From Paenibacillus macerans (lineage in GTDB: Bacteria; Bacillota; Bacilli; Paenibacillales; Paenibacillaceae), in contig NZ_JAMBOE010000005.1 in assembly GCF_023715465.1 (NCBI RefSeq), positions 372,001 to 436,000 on the forward strand: a DNA stretch of 64,000 bases, in the 5' to 3' direction. The notes below the pieces were generated by a model, which worked only from the letters and a program-made list of their open reading frames with translations, did not search any database and was not told the origin of the DNA. Positions 8,146 to 17,216 of the stretch are shown in pieces. Position 1 is the stretch's first letter. Each line of letters opens with the position of its first letter. Position numbers and translations under genes: made by a program.

Positions 8146-8820
8146 TTGAAAATACTTCGGGAACACCGCTGGGATTTGACGGAAGCGGAAGCCATTCAAC
8201 TGCAGCGGGAACTGGCTGCAAAAGTGATCAGGCAGGATGCATTTCCTCAGCCAATCCGTTACATTGCCGGCGTAGATGTGGCTTACAGCGAACAAAACGA
8301 CCGCTTAATCGCCGCGGTTGTCATTTTGGAAGCTGATACTCTGAAGCCTGTGGAATCTGCGGTCGTTGAAGATACCGTTCACTTTCCTTATGTGCCGGGG
8401 CTGTTCTCCTTCCGGGAGCTTCCACCGATCATCAAGGCATTTGAGCGGATCGTCACTCCCCCGCAGCTAGTCGTATGCGACGGCCAGGGGTTGGCCCACC
8501 CCAGACGGTTCGGATTGGCCTGCCATTTAGGCGTGCTGTACGATCTCCCCGCGATCGGATGCGGGAAGACCAGACTTTGCGGCGATTATACGGAGCCGGA
8601 ATTGCACAGAGGCTCCTTCTCCCCGCTCACGGACGGGCGTGAAGTGATCGGGCATGTCCTCAGAACGCAGCGCAATATCAAGCCGATTTTCGTATCGGTC
8701 GGCCACCGGATATCCTTAAGCACAGCTTGCGAGTGGATCTTAAAGCTGGCGCCCAAATACCGTTTGCCGGAAACGACCCGGTTGGCCGATCAACTAGTGA
8801 AAAAGACGATGGCGGAATAA
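8146..8820 (+). CDS. nfi: Endonuclease V (deoxyinosine 3'-endonuclease)
   Basis: About 224 residues. Contains the endonuclease V blocks: IAGVDVAYS with the first metal-binding Asp, YVPGLFSFRE with the strand-separating PYVPG-like wedge, and CDGQGLAHPRRFGLACHLG with the second catalytic Asp. The enzyme nicks DNA one nucleotide 3' of deoxyinosine and starts repair of deaminated adenine. TTG 8146 is preferred over ATG 8128 because GGGGAG lies 6 nt upstream of it. Single gene, divergent from the SUKH gene. Confidence 0.93.
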   Translation: MKILREHRWDLTEAEAIQLQRELAAKVIRQDAFPQPIRYIAGVDVAYSEQNDRLIAAVVILEADTLKPVESAVVEDTVHFPYVPGLFSFRELPPIIKAFERIVTPPQLVVCDGQGLAHPRRFGLACHLGVLYDLPAIGCGKTRLCGDYTEPELHRGSFSPLTDGREVIGHVLRTQRNIKPIFVSVGHRISLSTACEWILKLAPKYRLPETTRLADQLVKKTMAE

Positions 8821-8855
8821 ATCTCCATTAAGACTGCTTATTTTTGTTCGTATAA

Positions 8856-8884
8856 TTGAGGTATGCGGTGCGATATGCTAAGAT
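8856..8884 (+). promoter_or_regulatory. Promoter of small RNA copy A
   Basis: TTGAGG (8856) and TAAGAT (8879) are separated by 17 bp, with a TG extended -10 motif. Both hexamers and the spacing are kept in the second copy at 45548-45576, although the spacers differ at two positions. Confidence 0.65.
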
Positions 8885-8889
8885 AACAA

Positions 8890-9012
8890 TAGAAATAAGG
8901 AGCCGGCGGCCACCGGCTCCCTGCACAACACTTGGGTGGGAAACCTCCCAGATCATACGGAAGATAGCCCGTTACCCTGGCCTGCTAACCTGGGCGGGCT
9001 ATTTTCGTTTAT
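8890..9012 (+). ncRNA. Putative small RNA, copy A
   Basis: A compact non-coding transcription unit. It has its own promoter, a perfect 8-bp hairpin (GGAGCCGG / CCGGCTCC, 8899-8920), a conserved middle (TTGGGTGGGAAACCTCC) and an intrinsic terminator (AGCCCG / CGGGCT then ATTTTCGTTT). The second copy at 45.6 kb keeps both stems while changing their bases: AGCCCG/CGGGCT becomes AACCCG/CGGGTT, and GGAGCCGG becomes GGAGTCGA with its partner. That is covariation, which supports RNA structure over protein coding. The layout (about 120 nt, strong promoter, terminator) recalls antitoxin RNAs of type I toxin-antitoxin modules, but no toxin ORF is visible on the opposite strand. A translated reading of the same strand exists but is broken in copy B. 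Confidence 0.6.
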
Positions 9013-9073
9013 TCAGATCAGTGAGCAACGCGAGCGATCCGATTCATCCTTTCACCGCCAGTTTTTAAAAAAT

Positions 9074-9745
9074 TCACATCCCTAGCTCTTCAATTTTTTT
9101 ATTCAAAGTGTTCACTTGGTACATTTCTATTACCTTACCCGATTCATCTTTTTTATTCACGATCTCGATTTCCGGGCCGGCTTCTAGTTCTTCGTTCCAT
9201 TCCGCACTGCTGTTAAGCTCTAGAAGTCTCGTATCCTTCAAATGCAAATAATCCTTGGTAAGCTCGAGAGGATCGTATCGTTTTAATCCCTGATAAGGAT
9301 CCCTAACGAGTATTCTCTCCTTATCATATACTTCATTCAACTCATCAATCGCTTGCTCCAAGCTTAGCCGAATATGTATTTCATCTTCTAAAAAAGTAAC
9401 GGTTCCCTTCCCCTTCCCGGCATCATCATCAAATATAAAATCAGCCTTGTTGTCCACCAACTGAAAATCAGCCGTTGAATCCGTCACTCTGCCGGGATTA
9501 TATAAGAATATGCTAATCGTCCCTTCATTTTCGCGATTTTCATTCACGGATATCTCTACGCTGTTTAGACAATCACTGCACGTATATTGATTAAAATCTT
9601 TATCTGTCCATGCTCCCTGATAATTTTGCAATTCTATTTTTGCCGGAGCTTTGGGCTCAACAACCATATTTTCTTTGCTTCGGTCTGCATTACAGGCAAC
9701 CAACAATATTAGCAAAAACAAACAGCAAATTAATTTGTATTTCAT
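9074..9745 (-). CDS. Putative lipoprotein
   Basis: 223 residues. N-terminus MKYKLICCLFLLILLVAC is a lipoprotein signal peptide with a lipobox ending LVAC, so the mature protein should be lipid-anchored outside the membrane. The body is acidic and beta-rich, with a CSDCL motif that could form a disulfide. A GTG at 9754 is a slightly longer alternative start. No known family recognised; single gene between the small RNA and the exporter gene. Confidence 0.75.
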   Translation of the reverse strand: MKYKLICCLFLLILLVACNADRSKENMVVEPKAPAKIELQNYQGAWTDKDFNQYTCSDCLNSVEISVNENRENEGTISIFLYNPGRVTDSTADFQLVDNKADFIFDDDAGKGKGTVTFLEDEIHIRLSLEQAIDELNEVYDKERILVRDPYQGLKRYDPLELTKDYLHLKDTRLLELNSSAEWNEELEAGPEIEIVNKKDESGKVIEMYQVNTLNKKIEELGM

Positions 9746-9779
9746 CCGAATCACAACTTCTTTCTTAATATGCTAACTT

Positions 9780-9935
9780 TCACATCACCACATCCTGAAA
9801 TCCCACTTCAATGACATTTCCTTTCATAAGCCGAACACCTACCCCATTTTCTACATCCCATGTACAATAAAACGTTAGTCCGATTTCGTAAAATTCAAAA
9901 AGCTCAGGGTATTTCACAATAGACAATTCCTTCAT
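9780..9935 (-). pseudogene. C-terminal fragment of a DUF6985-like protein
   Basis: A 51-residue reading frame (MKELSIVKYPELFEFY, then GLTFYCTWDVENGVGVRL and VIEVGFQDV) resembles the C-terminal end of DUF6985 proteins, which are usually two to four times longer and common in toxin-immunity neighbourhoods of Bacillota. The N-terminal part is missing: the MFS gene ends 25 bp upstream and an in-frame stop lies just before. Most likely a remnant; a functional short protein is possible because a start codon is present. Family assignment is from memory of the motif, moderate certainty. Confidence 0.45.
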
Positions 9936-9959
9936 CGCACTATTGGATTTTTGGGGTCA

Positions 9960-11231
9960 TTAATTCGACAATGGGATATTCTCCGCCGCTGGTGCGGGTT
10001 CAAACGCCCTGCGGTTCGTCCACCCCACAACAACAGCAATTGCGCTAACCGCAGCCGCCAGCAGATATATCGACGCCACGCCAAAGAGATCCGCAACGAT
10101 ACTCATCGCCATTAAGGAGATTCCGTAAATTAAACTTAAAACCGTGTACTGCGCACTAAACACTTTTGGCAACAACAGCGGGTCAACACTCCTTTGCGCC
10201 AACGTTCTTCTGCAGATATTGGACATCTCAGTCATCGGTCCGGTCAGAAACATAATGAGCAGAGCTATGACAGGCACGGTATTAACGGCGTACAATGCTG
10301 TAATTGCCGCGTAACCGAAAGTTCCAAAAAGCAGGGCTGCAACTATTTTATTTTCCAACCGTTTAACCACCATGATTAGGACGATGCCGCCCAATACCGA
10401 CCCGCCAAAATAACTTGCGTTGATATAACCCCACCACCGTTCGCCTTGTTTTAAGACATCGATCACAAAAACGAGCATAAAGGAACCGGCCCAAACCGCC
10501 CCTCCAAATTGTTCGGTGGCATCCATAATCAGCAGTGAGCGTAGCCTTCTCGATTCCCAAAGGAGTACCCAGCCTTCCTTCAGCGCCTGCCAATCCGAGG
10601 ACTCGGCAACATCATGCTTCCGCCTGCTTCTCAGGCTCCATACGGAGGTTCGCGGGGTCTCGGTTGGATCCGTAACAAAAATGGTGAACGTCATGGCTAA
10701 TCCATAACATACAGCTACGACACCTATAACGTTGAGCGGCCCGGCAAAGGAAAGCAAAATCCCGCCAAGGGCCCAGCCGGCAAATTGGACGATTTGATCG
10801 GATGTGGAAATCAGCGTATTCGCCTTCATCAACCCGCTGTCATCCACCAACCGGGGAACCAAAGCATTGCGTGATGGCGTAGACCATCCGTCGAGAAATG
10901 ATAACAGCAATACAATAATGAGGATAAAAATCAAGTTTGGTCCGCCGGATCGATCAAACCATAGATATACCGTCAGGCAAGCGAAAAGAACAAACTGTCC
11001 CATTTGCGAAATGAACAACAAAGAAGGCAGTCTGAATCGGTTGATTAAAAGGGGAGCAAAAAAACCGCTGATCAGACGTGAAATGACCGTGATAAACGGG
11101 ATTAGCGTAGTCACAATAATCGAGCCGCTAGTATCCAGCACCAATATTGTTAAAGCGAGCGTATATAACAAATCAGCCATATTGGCTACGGTTTGCGTAC
11201 TCCATAAGTAATAAAAGGATTTATGATACAT
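9960..11231 (-). CDS. MFS transporter, probable exporter
   Basis: 423 residues with about 12 hydrophobic segments and the layout of drug and metabolite exporters (EntS/MFS_3-like). It includes GWSTPSRNALVPRLVDDSGL, a segment characteristic of that subgroup, and cytoplasmic basic loops. It is the last full gene of the 9.7-19.8 kb operon, 17 bp after the DUF1848 gene, and so is a candidate exporter for the product of the cluster. Substrate not deducible. Confidence 0.85.
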   Translation of the reverse strand: MYHKSFYYLWSTQTVANMADLLYTLALTILVLDTSGSIIVTTLIPFITVISRLISGFFAPLLINRFRLPSLLFISQMGQFVLFACLTVYLWFDRSGGPNLIFILIIVLLLSFLDGWSTPSRNALVPRLVDDSGLMKANTLISTSDQIVQFAGWALGGILLSFAGPLNVIGVVAVCYGLAMTFTIFVTDPTETPRTSVWSLRSRRKHDVAESSDWQALKEGWVLLWESRRLRSLLIMDATEQFGGAVWAGSFMLVFVIDVLKQGERWWGYINASYFGGSVLGGIVLIMVVKRLENKIVAALLFGTFGYAAITALYAVNTVPVIALLIMFLTGPMTEMSNICRRTLAQRSVDPLLLPKVFSAQYTVLSLIYGISLMAMSIVADLFGVASIYLLAAAVSAIAVVVGWTNRRAFEPAPAAENIPLSN

Positions 11232-11248
11232 GCCGGAACCTTCTTTGC

Positions 11249-12184
11249 CTAATTCTTTTTCTTGTGAATTTTCAAATCCTCACTGTATTTATAAATTAGA
11301 GACGGGCTGTCTATGATATGATTTTGCAAAGTTTTGGCTACGGCGTTTTCGCTTTGGACCGCGTAACAATACTGACAGTTAAACCTGCACGTATTGTATA
11401 CGCCTACGTCTACCGCTGCGGTGCAAAGACAAGTATCCCGCTGATTTTTATCTTTGGCATAGTCCAGATCCTGCCCGATGATGCTCGAGAGGAGCCGGGC
11501 ATCAATACAACTGCCATGAAGAATCCCGCAGTGATCCAAATCGGCGGCTTCCGAGCAAGTCTCTACGGAAATACCATGAGCGGCTCCAATGCGGCTTATG
11601 TTCGCGGCAAATTCGTCCAGTTGTTCTCTGTAATCGGGCAAAGTAATATCGGTGCAAAACACCGCATGGTTTTGCTGCAGTTTATTGAATCTCGCCACCG
11701 CTTTCCCGTAATAATCCATAAAACTTATCACCAATCGATCGGTGTACCCTTCCAGTTGGCCAGCTAAACGTTCCAGGCGTTCAAGATGGTACTCCACCGG
11801 GGTGATATTGCTGATGATGATCGGATCGTATCTCCAGATGACCCGGTTTGCCCCAAGCCGCTCGCTTAACTCGCAGAAATAGCCCACACGGCTCGCAGCG
11901 GGAGGCAAATTAGGCTCGAAAATTTCCGGATAATCATTTAGTGTGTATTGAAAATAGTACATGTAACCTTTATCATCCAGTAGAGACAAATGCCTCATGA
12001 ACGGTTTAGGATTTTTAGTCCAAAACACCATGCCGTCCACATCCTCGGGCAATAGGCTAAAGGCCGTTACCTGCTTGTAATTAAACGGGTTGACCCGGTG
12101 AAAATACCCTTCGGCAATTCTGCGCATAAACCAATCTCCGAAAAAGGCCGGGATATCCGTTCTTCTGCTGGCGCTAATAATCAA
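11249..12184 (-). CDS. DUF1848 family protein with C-terminal CxxxCxxC motif
   Basis: 311 residues from a TTG start with GGTGAG upstream. The N-terminus ISASRRTDIPAF and the blocks VNPFNYKQV, FWTKNPKPF and WRYDPI are the DUF1848 signature. The C-terminal region has CLCTAAVDVGVYNTCRFNCQYCYA, i.e. a CxxxCxxC motif of radical SAM spacing placed at the end of the protein rather than the start. Members are thought to bind an Fe-S cluster; the reaction is unknown. Placed directly after a glycosyltransferase gene and before the exporter gene in the same operon. It may instead be a general-purpose gene carried along. Confidence 0.85.
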   Translation of the reverse strand: MIISASRRTDIPAFFGDWFMRRIAEGYFHRVNPFNYKQVTAFSLLPEDVDGMVFWTKNPKPFMRHLSLLDDKGYMYYFQYTLNDYPEIFEPNLPPAASRVGYFCELSERLGANRVIWRYDPIIISNITPVEYHLERLERLAGQLEGYTDRLVISFMDYYGKAVARFNKLQQNHAVFCTDITLPDYREQLDEFAANISRIGAAHGISVETCSEAADLDHCGILHGSCIDARLLSSIIGQDLDYAKDKNQRDTCLCTAAVDVGVYNTCRFNCQYCYAVQSENAVAKTLQNHIIDSPSLIYKYSEDLKIHKKKN

Positions 12185-12201
12185 CTTTGCTCACCTGCGG
12201 T

Positions 12202-13275
12202 TCACCATATATTTAAGTTAGGCTGTTCAACTTTAATTTTATCAAATAATCCAGGAAAAACAATTTTACCCATATAAACCAATTTGATCGCTCTTGGCCC
12301 GTACTTTAGGGAGCGGATATAAAACTTCAGTGCTCTAAGTTTATGCGAGTACCTATTTGCGTAACCCAATGTGAAATATTTCTCCGCAATATTTGCCCCT
12401 AACGCGTCGAGGCATTGCCGATGAAATGGATCCGTCTTATTCCAGAACTTCTTTTTCTTCTCTTTATTACGAACTCTTATTTTACACAATTCAATTTTCG
12501 TCCATCTATCCAACAACTTACGGTTTAAAGCCAACTGTTCCAAGTCCAGTTTTTGCCGATCAAGAAAAGCGTACAAATTATCTTCACCTTGATAATATAT
12601 AAAATGGTAATCTTTGATAAAGCAAATATCGCTGCTTTGAAACACCTTCAGTAAAAACTCCGTATCCTCGCAAGCCATCAAGCTTTCGTTAAAACCGCCG
12701 GCCTGTACAACTACACTTTTTCGAATTACGGCGGTGTTAATATGGTAGAAATAAAAGTATTCCAGCAAAGAATACTCATAGAAACGTTGTCGAAAGAAGT
12801 AGCGGTTCCCTTGAATCTCTGGCTTCAACTCATCGACAGCGTTTTGGAAATAATCTACCCCTTCATAAGGTTCGTCAATTTTTAACCGCTTGTTTTGCCT
12901 TTCCTCGTACCACAGTGACAAAACCGCCCCGACCTTATTTTCCGTTAAAATCGCAGCGCATTCTTTAAGATGATGGCTTAACCACTCATCGTCAGAATCC
13001 AGGAAGGCAATATACTCTCCTTCAGCCCGGGCAATCCCTCGGTTTCTTGCCGAACTTACCCCTAAATTCTCAGGAGATGCCGTAAATTTGATTCTCCTGT
13101 CCATTTCCATAAAACGCGATACGACTTCGGAAGTATTATCGCTGCTGCCATCATCTGAAATGATCATTTCCCAATTTGAATACGTTTGATTCAAAACGGA
13201 TTGTATGGCTCTCGGCAACAAAAGCGCCCGATTATAGCTCGGGATGATGACGCTTATAAGCGGTTCAGTTTTCAC
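12202..13275 (-). CDS. Family 2 glycosyltransferase
   Basis: 357 residues. GT-A fold start (PLISVIIPSYNRALLLPRAI), nucleotide-sugar-binding SDDGSSDNT and the metal-binding motif LDSDDEW identify a GT2 enzyme that transfers a sugar from a nucleotide donor. The C-terminal 150 residues are basic and helical (RNKEKKKKFW), possibly acceptor- or membrane-associating. Start: GTG 13275 with TTAAGGAG 10 nt upstream is preferred over TTG 13314, which would overlap the radical SAM gene. Acceptor unknown; the gene follows the radical SAM gene by 14 bp. Confidence 0.88.
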   Translation of the reverse strand: MKTEPLISVIIPSYNRALLLPRAIQSVLNQTYSNWEMIISDDGSSDNTSEVVSRFMEMDRRIKFTASPENLGVSSARNRGIARAEGEYIAFLDSDDEWLSHHLKECAAILTENKVGAVLSLWYEERQNKRLKIDEPYEGVDYFQNAVDELKPEIQGNRYFFRQRFYEYSLLEYFYFYHINTAVIRKSVVVQAGGFNESLMACEDTEFLLKVFQSSDICFIKDYHFIYYQGEDNLYAFLDRQKLDLEQLALNRKLLDRWTKIELCKIRVRNKEKKKKFWNKTDPFHRQCLDALGANIAEKYFTLGYANRYSHKLRALKFYIRSLKYGPRAIKLVYMGKIVFPGLFDKIKVEQPNLNIW

Positions 13276-13289
13276 GGTCGCAGCGCTCC

Positions 13290-14237
13290 TTAAGATAACA
13301 TGAGATCGGGACAATTCGCACAGGAGGGCGGTGTCTCCTGATCAAGTTTCTCCAGTACTCCGTTTCGCTGGTTTAATATATAATCCATGGATTGTTGCCC
13401 GACATTCCCAAAAGCATAATCCGTTTTTTTTATATAAGAGCATCCCGAGGCAAAACCCCGGTGATTGATAAAAATCCCTTGTTTGAGCCATGTGCATTTA
13501 GCTTCGCAATCCTTATCGTACAGTTCGTCAAAAAAACCTCTAACCTTGATCCCGTTAAGAAGCTCTTGGATCTCGGCGTCCTTTTCCAATCCCGACTGAA
13601 ATTGCTTAATCGACTCGACCGAAGGGATCTCTTTCATCATGCCATCGTTGTATGCTTCGGTATAGGTATCCATATTCTGCAAATATTGAATCGTAAACTC
13701 GCCGTCAAGCGATAATTGCCGATATAAACGGACGATATCCTTAAATTCGTGAAATGTGGAATTCAGCAGGGTAACGGCAAAACCCAATACGGGGCCAGCC
13801 CCTCCTCTCTTTTGTTTTTTATCCATAAAACCGCGCATATTATTGATGATTTTCGGCAGATTCCCGCCGCGTATGGACTTGAATCTGTCGGGATTGGGCG
13901 ACTCTATCGAAACTAAAATACTGTATACATTAGGATTGTCTAATAATCTGTCCGCATTTTGGGAAGTGAGGAAGGTGCCGTTGGTCGTAATCGAAACTTT
14001 CGCTGCGGGATGGTATTGTGCGATAAGGTCGAGCATGACGAATAAATCTGGATGGGTAAAGGGCTCCCCCTCGCCTTGAAGCTGAATATGCTTAACGTTT
14101 GACACACTGATCATAATTTTATGAAATGTGTCTACCGGCATGATCCCTTGATCCATGGTTCTTCCTACACAAAAACCGCAAGTAAAGTTGCATTTGGTTG
14201 TCGGCTCGATTTGAAGATACGGAACATCGTAAGTCAT
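13290..14237 (-). CDS. Radical SAM/SPASM-type protein
   Basis: 315 residues. CNFTCGFC (residues ~16-23) is the CxxxCxxC site for the S-adenosylmethionine-binding 4Fe-4S cluster, followed by the GEGEP motif and a TIM-barrel pattern (ITTNGTFL, ILVSIESPN). The C-terminal third has additional cysteines (CEAKC, GCSYIKK, PPSCANCPD) as in SPASM domains holding auxiliary clusters. Such enzymes do radical chemistry on peptides or sugars, for example oxidation or bond formation. Start ATG with AAGGGGG 10 nt upstream. Sits between two glycosyltransferase-like genes. No precursor-peptide gene is visible next to it, so a non-peptide substrate is more likely (inference). Confidence 0.88.
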   Translation of the reverse strand: MTYDVPYLQIEPTTKCNFTCGFCVGRTMDQGIMPVDTFHKIMISVSNVKHIQLQGEGEPFTHPDLFVMLDLIAQYHPAAKVSITTNGTFLTSQNADRLLDNPNVYSILVSIESPNPDRFKSIRGGNLPKIINNMRGFMDKKQKRGGAGPVLGFAVTLLNSTFHEFKDIVRLYRQLSLDGEFTIQYLQNMDTYTEAYNDGMMKEIPSVESIKQFQSGLEKDAEIQELLNGIKVRGFFDELYDKDCEAKCTWLKQGIFINHRGFASGCSYIKKTDYAFGNVGQQSMDYILNQRNGVLEKLDQETPPSCANCPDLMLS

Positions 14238-14253
14238 TAGACTGTTGCCCCCT

Positions 14254-15939
14254 TTAAAATATTTCCTGGATCAAACCTTCTCCAATCCGCGCGGACGGAA
14301 CAAACCGCGGTTCCTCAAATAAAGGAATATACATTTTAAACAAGTAATCATCCTGCAACAGATAGCTCCCGTATTCCCATGAATCCGGCTTCTCATCTTC
14401 ATCCAAAATAATCGAATCATGCTGGTCTCCGGACAAATCATAGGCATATATTTCAGCATCAATCAGGGTAATGCGGGAACGGGCGAGTTCAAACGCTCGC
14501 GAATGAACCGAAAGATCGTGAGTAGCAACAAGCCAGTTATTTCCTTTTTCCAAAAAATGTTCAATCTCTACCCGGTTTAAAACAGCTCTTTGCGTCATTC
14601 TTAAATGATACCACCCGGAACATTTCGTCATGTTTCGCGGATATCCAGCGTTACAGTTCTCCTTCTCTTGCAAAAACACGTTCCGTTTAATTTCGTTCCC
14701 CGTATCGACCACCAGGTTGCCCCTTGTTTTAAGCGCCCCTTGCTCTATCGCGGAACTTAAAATATTCAGCGCGTCTTTGTCAAACAGGTAATCGTCGCCG
14801 TCGAGCTCGATAAGAAATGAATCTTCGTTTGGCACCAGCAGATGGATCATGTTATAAAAGTTTCTGGCCGCGTATTTTCTGGACTCGTTTTTAACTAAGC
14901 AGTAGTCCACTTTGTGCTGCCGGAGAATAGATTCCACTTCATCCAGGACGTCATATTCCGAAGCATCGTCAATCACCGCCACTCCAATATCGTGCAGTCC
15001 ATTCTGCTCACAGATCGAAGCGACGCAGCGCAGCAGCTTATGGCGCTGATTTCTGCAGCAAATGGAGAAGACGAACCGGTTAACCAGCGGTTTTCCGGCA
15101 ATCACGTTTAATTGGTTTAGCGTGTCAGGAATTACAGGCGTCTTCATCATGTGGGAAACCTGGTATATTACTTGCCCTAACCGTTGCCGGAACATACTTA
15201 TCGCAGGCGGATTCCCGATCAAAGGATTGGCCCCACGAACCATAAAGTAACGCAAGATCTCACCCGAACATCCATTGCTGGAATAGAACAGCCCCGTCTT
15301 GTCCCCGCGGCTCGCCCGCCTATTCAAATCCTCGCTTTTAAATGCATCGTCCAAAACTATAAACCGGGCTTCGCGGGAAAGTTTGTCCGGCCGCATCACG
15401 CTCAGATCCGCATACTCCAGCGAAGTGGGGCTAACCTTTGGTTTTTGCGGAGACAGAGAGACAAACAGAATATTCATTTCGGATGTAATTAGCGGACAGT
15501 CCAACTTTTGCAAATGTTCGATGACCACATCTTCATCCAGCAAATAATCTGAATAAATGACCGCATGGGGGCTCCCGCTCAGATCCAGGTTGCACTCCGA
15601 AAACTCAAACTGAGGTACCGGCAGAATATCGGACGGTATCTTATACCCCATAGTGAGTTCAACCAACCGCCGCTGTTGTTCATCCTGGTAAATAACGTAA
15701 TCCGCCAATTTAACGAGCGGGATGGTTAGATAGTTTAACTCAACGACGTAAGCGACGACTTTTTTGCCGTAGAAGGAACAATAATCTTGTTGGAACACCT
15801 CTGCGGTATGATGGTCCACGATCAGCAAAACGATGTCGGATTTCGGCAAGTCAGTCCATTCCGCCTCTTCTTCCAGCTGGTCTATAAAAAAGTCATTGAT
15901 CATGCGGCTTGTTGGCGGGTAGATAGATAGTTTCAACAC
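14254..15939 (-). CDS. Two-domain protein: unknown N-terminal domain plus GT2-like domain
   Basis: 561 residues, GTG start with GGAGGGGGAG upstream. Residues ~290-520 show a GT-A fold: FSICCRNQRHKLLRCVASI, VAVIDDASEYD, and LIELDGDDYLF in the position of the DXD motif. The N-terminal ~280 residues have alternating strands and helices (IVLLIVDHHTAEVFQ, KVVAYVVELNYL, AVIYSDYLLDED) consistent with a second Rossmann or GT-B-like lobe, not assigned to a family. Probably a glycosyltransferase or related nucleotidyl-sugar enzyme. Tightly spaced with its neighbours (16 and 19 bp). Confidence 0.7.
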   Translation of the reverse strand: MLKLSIYPPTSRMINDFFIDQLEEEAEWTDLPKSDIVLLIVDHHTAEVFQQDYCSFYGKKVVAYVVELNYLTIPLVKLADYVIYQDEQQRRLVELTMGYKIPSDILPVPQFEFSECNLDLSGSPHAVIYSDYLLDEDVVIEHLQKLDCPLITSEMNILFVSLSPQKPKVSPTSLEYADLSVMRPDKLSREARFIVLDDAFKSEDLNRRASRGDKTGLFYSSNGCSGEILRYFMVRGANPLIGNPPAISMFRQRLGQVIYQVSHMMKTPVIPDTLNQLNVIAGKPLVNRFVFSICCRNQRHKLLRCVASICEQNGLHDIGVAVIDDASEYDVLDEVESILRQHKVDYCLVKNESRKYAARNFYNMIHLLVPNEDSFLIELDGDDYLFDKDALNILSSAIEQGALKTRGNLVVDTGNEIKRNVFLQEKENCNAGYPRNMTKCSGWYHLRMTQRAVLNRVEIEHFLEKGNNWLVATHDLSVHSRAFELARSRITLIDAEIYAYDLSGDQHDSIILDEDEKPDSWEYGSYLLQDDYLFKMYIPLFEEPRFVPSARIGEGLIQEIF

Positions 15940-15958
15940 TGCTCCCCCTCCTCCATCA

Positions 15959-17176
15959 TTAAAAGAACTGCCCTTTTATGGCTTCGGCAATCTGCTGCAC
16001 ACCTTTAAATTCACCTAAGATATGGGACAATTTCGCGGTTTGGGCCCGGGCGAAATCCCGGCTGGCTTCCGCCGTGGCGATCTCGCCCAAAGTTTTGCCC
16101 GCAAGCGCGGAAAGCTCATGCAAATAGGGTGAAGCTGCTCCGGTCAGCTCGTCCATGTATCGCTGGTAAAAATCTTCGATCTTAAATTGCCGGGCCTCCG
16201 GAAATCTGCTGGACAACATCAACTCGGGGAACGCCTCCCAGTCAGCCTCGTCGGATACTCCATTGCGATATAAGGTCATATAGTTGGTATAATTGCCATC
16301 ATGCTGTTCGGGGAGCACCAAGAGAGGAACTTCGTAAGCCAGACATTCAAACATCGTCGCCATCCCCGCAGGAGCAATGGCCAGCAAACAATCATCAAGC
16401 CGCTGCAAAAATTCCGGATGAGCCAAGGCGTAGACGTTCTCCGTCCGGAATACTTTTTTTACCGTATCGGCCAGCGACTCATGCACGGCGAAAATGATCT
16501 CATGTCCAGTTCCGTATCGGTCCAGCCCTTCTCTTAAAATGGAACGAACGAAAAGGATATAAACGATCAAATCCAATTCGGTCACATAGGGATTGATCAT
16601 GCCGGAAAATGAAATTAAAATCGTGCTCCTCTGCGGCAAAGCATTCCGATAAGATAAATCCACCATCGGATCCACGAACTGAATTTTGTCCGCAAAACCT
16701 TCCAGACTAGCGGGCAGCCCCTGATCAAACCGCTGCAAAAACACCTTCTGAGCAAGGGTATACATCACGCTATAGTCAAAATATCCGCCGAAATGTTGGA
16801 GTTTATTGCGGATTTCGCCGATGCCCTCCTCTTTGTCGATAACCGAGACCGAAGATCGCAGCAACGATTCTTCCCATTCCCACATCCAATACAAATTGTC
16901 TATACTGACGGAGGGAATATCCTGCTTATAAGCCCATAACAAAACATCAGGCTCCATCACGCTGATCACCAGGTCATAGTTTTCTTGTATGGAATGATAG
17001 CTATCGAACACCCGATGAAATTGCGTCTTATGCCGTAAGGCAAAATCAAGCGCAACGGACTCCCCGACAAAATCCACTTCGGCAAAACCTCCGATTTCCC
17101 GAAGCAGCAAACGCAAGGTAGCGCAAGGCCCATATCCCCAAGCGCCGGCGCCCGTTAAAATTCTCGTTTTTTTCAC
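15959..17176 (-). CDS. GT-B fold glycosyltransferase-like protein
   Basis: About 405 residues. The start TRILTGAGAWGYGPCATLRLL resembles the N-terminal Rossmann lobe of GT28/MurG-like or related transferases. The C-terminal lobe has LLAIAPAGMATMFECLAYEVPLLVLPEQHDGN, the typical donor-binding G-x-x-T-x-x-E-x-x-x-x-x-x-P-x-L-x-x-P segment. GTG 17176 is a better start than GTG 17185, which sits only 2 nt after AAGG. Predicted to transfer a nucleotide-activated sugar; acceptor unknown. Third glycosyltransferase-like gene of the operon. Confidence 0.75.
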   Translation of the reverse strand: MKKTRILTGAGAWGYGPCATLRLLLREIGGFAEVDFVGESVALDFALRHKTQFHRVFDSYHSIQENYDLVISVMEPDVLLWAYKQDIPSVSIDNLYWMWEWEESLLRSSVSVIDKEEGIGEIRNKLQHFGGYFDYSVMYTLAQKVFLQRFDQGLPASLEGFADKIQFVDPMVDLSYRNALPQRSTILISFSGMINPYVTELDLIVYILFVRSILREGLDRYGTGHEIIFAVHESLADTVKKVFRTENVYALAHPEFLQRLDDCLLAIAPAGMATMFECLAYEVPLLVLPEQHDGNYTNYMTLYRNGVSDEADWEAFPELMLSSRFPEARQFKIEDFYQRYMDELTGAASPYLHELSALAGKTLGEIATAEASRDFARAQTAKLSHILGEFKGVQQIAEAIKGQFF

Positions 17177-17216
17177 AGGTATCACAACCTTATCCGCGAT
17201 GATCGCGATGATGAAA

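Noticed and set aside
8856..9068. 70-codon protein frame across small RNA copy A
   Set aside because: The corresponding frame in copy B is interrupted near the terminator stem, while the stems themselves are preserved by paired changes, which favours RNA over protein.
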